Assembly: GCA_014925825.1 (NCBI GenBank)
Contig: JACGCK010000356.1
Coordinates: forward strand, 1-34,439
Origin: Pholiota molesta
Taxonomy: Eukaryota > Basidiomycota > Agaricomycetes > Agaricales > Strophariaceae
Direction of reading: 5' to 3'
DNA length: 34,439 nt
This document shows positions 31,852-34,439 of the stretch, one piece after another. The position numbers and the translations under genes were made by a program. Numbering within the stretch: the stretch's first letter is position 1; each line of letters starts with the position of its first letter. The notes beneath the pieces were generated by a model, which saw only the letters and a list, made by a program, of their open reading frames with translations, had not been told where the DNA came from and did no database searches.

Positions 31852-33145
31852 ATGTCCCCAGCTCGAGACCAAAAGATCCTTGTGGCCGTCGTCGGCGTCG
31901 GGCTCGTGGGATCCGAGTTGATCAATCAACTGTTGTCAATCCCACCACAAGTATCCCCGTTCAAACTTGTTTCGCTCACATCTTCTTCGCGTTCGCTCTT
32001 CACCGGCAAGGTGAACCCAATCCAACCTAATGCGCCATGGAAGTCGCAGCTGGCTGCGTCCTCGGATCCTGCGGACTTGAAGGCACTGACGGCGCGACTG
32101 ACCCAGCTGGTTGCTGAGAACGAGCGGGTCGCGTTGGTGGACAACACCTCGTCGGATGTGGTCGCCAATCTATACCCCGTTTGGTTGAAGGAAGGCATCA
32201 ACGTCGTCACTCCCAACAAGAAGGCGTTCTCTGGCGACGCGGAGCTGTTCGCGAACATCCTGAGCGCCAGCCAGGAGAGCGGCGCCAGGTTCTTGAATGA
32301 GGCTACCGTCGGTGCTGGATTGCCCGTGATCGCTCCGCTGAAGGAGCTGCTTGCAACGGGGGACAAGGTGTGTAATGGTGTTTCGTTTATGAGATGCAAA
32401 ACCAACTTCGGTAGATCATCAAAATCGAAGGTGTCTTCTCCGGGACGATGAGTTACATCTTCAACAACTTTTCAACTGGCAAACCGGACGGACCCTCATT
32501 CTCTTCCGTTGTTTCTATTGCAAAGGAGAAAGGCTACACAGTGAGTACTCATGCAGTTACCCAATAATGATGATCTGAACCATCTACAGGAACCCCATCC
32601 AGCTGACGATCTCAATGGCTTCGATGTCGCTCGCAAATTGACCATCCTATCACGCCTGATCTCTTCCGCGCCCTCCGCAACGCCTTCTACTCTCCCCTCT
32701 CTCCAATCCTTCGCCTCCGTCCAAACCGCCTCCCTCATCCCCCCTGCTCTTGAAGGCATCTCCACAGGCGACGAGTTCCTCAAGCGCCTCCCAGAATTCG
32801 ACGAAGAATTCAACAAACTCCGTGTCGACGCGAGCAAGGAGAACAAGGTCCTCCGGTTCGTCGGCGTCGTTGACGTCGCTGGCGGCCAAGTCCGCGCCGG
32901 GCTCGAGAAGTGCGTCATTTTATCATTTCATCTGCCCCTTCCTTTCTTGCGGACGTGTGCGCTGATACTGTATTACCAGGTATCCTATTGATCACCCTTT
33001 TGCGACGTCCCTTGGTGGTTCGGATAACATTATCATGTTCCATACCGAGCGATACACTCCTCGTCCTCTTATTGTTCAAGGTGCGGGTGCTGGCGCGGCC
33101 GTCACTGCGATGGGTGTACTGGGCGACCTCCTTAAACTTGCCTGA
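31852..33145 (+). CDS. HOM6: Homoserine dehydrogenase
   Basis: Reduces aspartate semialdehyde to homoserine with NAD(P)H, the branch point to Thr, Met and Ile. Exons 31852-32367, 32415-32540, 32590-32909 and 32980-33145 total 1128 nt (375 aa), close to yeast Hom6. Seen: nucleotide loop [50 protein letters not shown]; the substrate motif [33 protein letters not shown]; and a C-terminal [14 protein letters not shown]...[18 protein letters not shown]. No ACT or aspartokinase domain is fused. An in-frame Met at 31777 would add 25 residues (MLSLSIARVLRPTWSIYK...) that are basic, lack acidic residues and look like a mitochondrial presequence. I start at 31852 because the family starts there. Confidence 0.95.
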
Positions 33146-33683
33146 GGGGTTGGAATGTCTGAATGCGAATATATGTTTGGACTTGTTCAAATTTCAGACT
33201 ACTCAAGGTTTGAAAATCTAAGTGCTAGCAAATATGCATTATATTCCTTCGAATCTCATGGGCGCATATCTCCTTGGCTGTCGTCAATATCAATGCTCTA
33301 GACTATGATTCACCATTGCTTGTCTCTCAGCAAGTCCGTCTAACATCAGTCGCCTAAAATTAATCATCTCTCAATCACAGGTGGCATTTGAATATGATAT
33401 GTCATGCCATAATTCTAGTACACAGTAGCGCTAGAATTCGCTACTTAGTGAATAGGGCTAGCTTGAATATTGAGTATAGAAGATGTCAGATGGATCGGCT
33501 TCTAGGTTACTTTCTATTTCGGCCCTTATCAATGGTGTCCCATTCAAAAGCGCAAGCTTTTATCTGATTTTTGACGGATAACGTTAACGTTCCACACCAT
33601 TCAGCACGATGATCATGCCACAGCTCCGAAACCTTGCGGCGACGGCATAACATTGGGTCTCTTCTCTCATCATCAGTAGCGCT
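33146..33683. other. Intergenic, homoserine dehydrogenase 3' to cis-prenyltransferase
   Basis: About 540 bp. A further upstream exon of the next gene could lie here, since an acceptor-like cag/tag precedes its first Met. No gene recognised. Confidence 0.45.
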
Positions 33684-34374
33684 ATGAATATCATGCTGAA
33701 GACAGTTTCAACGGGACCCATGCCTCGACATATAGCTTTCATCATGGATGGCAATCGACGTTATGCGCGCATGCACGGCATTCCCGAAAGTCAAGGACAC
33801 ACCAATGGATACTATCAACTGAACTACGTGAGTCCGTCATGGAATGTCGAATGATTCTCTCTATTGATGTGAACACTCGCCTTCTTGATACTTTCGTGTA
33901 TTTCAGCTCATGAAACATTGGCTCAACGGTACCAAAATTGAATGCGCGTCAATGTATGGCTGGTCTATTCTCAATTTTGGACGGAAAGAATCAGAAGTTG
34001 CAGACGCTATGAAATTGATGGAAGAAACCCTCAAAGATTTCTTGAAATTGTGCGTCTGTCAGTCCGTATTCAATCGCGTTTCAAGCTGAAGATGTATCAC
34101 GTTATAGGGACGACCTCGAAACACATGGCGTCCGCATCTCCTTCGTTGGAAGAATTGACCTACTCCCGTTGTCAATTCAAAAGGGTATTTCGGAGGTCCA
34201 CGAAAAGACCCGCAATTACAATCGGTGCGTGGTGTTCCAGGGTTCCTTCTATAACTTATAAATAACATATTTTCGCAGTCGTTTTATGAGTATTTACGGC
34301 CCATATACCTCAAGCGACGAGATGGCTAGGAGCATCGAAGCCTGTGTCAACGCCGCGATCAAGGACGGGCGAAG
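33684..34374 (+). CDS. cis-prenyltransferase (RER2/DHDDS-like), cut by the window edge
   Basis: Makes long-chain polyprenyl diphosphate for dolichol. Exons seen: 33684-33827, 33907-34049, 34108-34224 and 34279-34374; the gene continues past the window after a donor at 34375. In-frame joins give 166 residues so far. Seen: region I HIAFIMDGNRRYAR with the catalytic Asp22; GHTNGYYQL; a region III variant CASMYGWSILNFGR; EVADAMKLMEETLKDFL; GVRISFVGRIDLLP; and PYTSSDEM. The family normally reads Y(A/V)FSxENF at region III, so Leu70 stands where Glu is expected. The later LNVCFxYTSR block also reads SIYGPYTSS. The N-terminus is short. A divergent paralogue or an Nus1-like non-catalytic relative is possible, but MDGNRR argues for an active-type chain. 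Confidence 0.85.
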
Positions 34375-34439
34375 GTAAATGTTTCTAAAGTATGTTTGCA
34401 GATAAGCTATATTTCTGACCGAGGGCTTGCATTTCGTAT

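Overview
The window looks like nuclear DNA of a filamentous basidiomycete, most likely a mushroom-forming agaricomycete. The genes are cut by many short introns (mostly 47-70 nt, GT...AG), sit on both strands, and include families typical of that group: F-box/leucine-rich proteins, a multi-exon cytochrome P450, a low-complexity C2H2 factor and a Harbinger-type transposon. I spliced each gene by hand. In every model I report as intact the exon lengths sum to a multiple of three and the joined frame reads through the family motifs.

Layout. 743-2224 (-): F-box protein. 2716-4909 (-): 12-exon cytochrome P450. 4910-9170: gene-poor, with one clear tRNA-Gly(CCC) at 7028-7098 and some possible decayed exons before it. 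9171-10245 (-): 5-formyltetrahydrofolate cyclo-ligase. 11218-14472: a complete 3255-bp PIF/Harbinger DNA transposon with a TTA target duplication, 17-bp perfect terminal inverted repeats, a spliced Myb/SANT-like gene (+) and a spliced DD48E transposase (-), both open. 15153-18283 (+): two-finger C2H2 regulator. 18572-19886 (-): F-box pseudogene. 20120-20792 (+): PIG-P subunit of the GPI-GlcNAc transferase. 21312-24336 (-): exonuclease 1. 24892-26177 (+): the intact F-box paralogue of the pseudogene, in inverted orientation. 26608-27708 (-): EFM7-like protein methyltransferase with a 9-nt exon. 28972-30432 (+): secreted beta-carbonic anhydrase. 30967-31659 (+): GNAT acetyltransferase. 31852-33145 (+): homoserine dehydrogenase. 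33684 to the edge (+): cis-prenyltransferase, partial.

Most genes are unrelated housekeeping genes (one-carbon metabolism, GPI anchors, DNA repair, Thr/Met synthesis, dolichol synthesis) and there is no operon or biosynthetic cluster. The accessory layer is the P450, the F-box family and the transposon. The most unusual object is the apparently intact Harbinger element. The inverted live/dead F-box pair, the microexons and the altered active-site motifs in the P450 and the cis-prenyltransferase are next.
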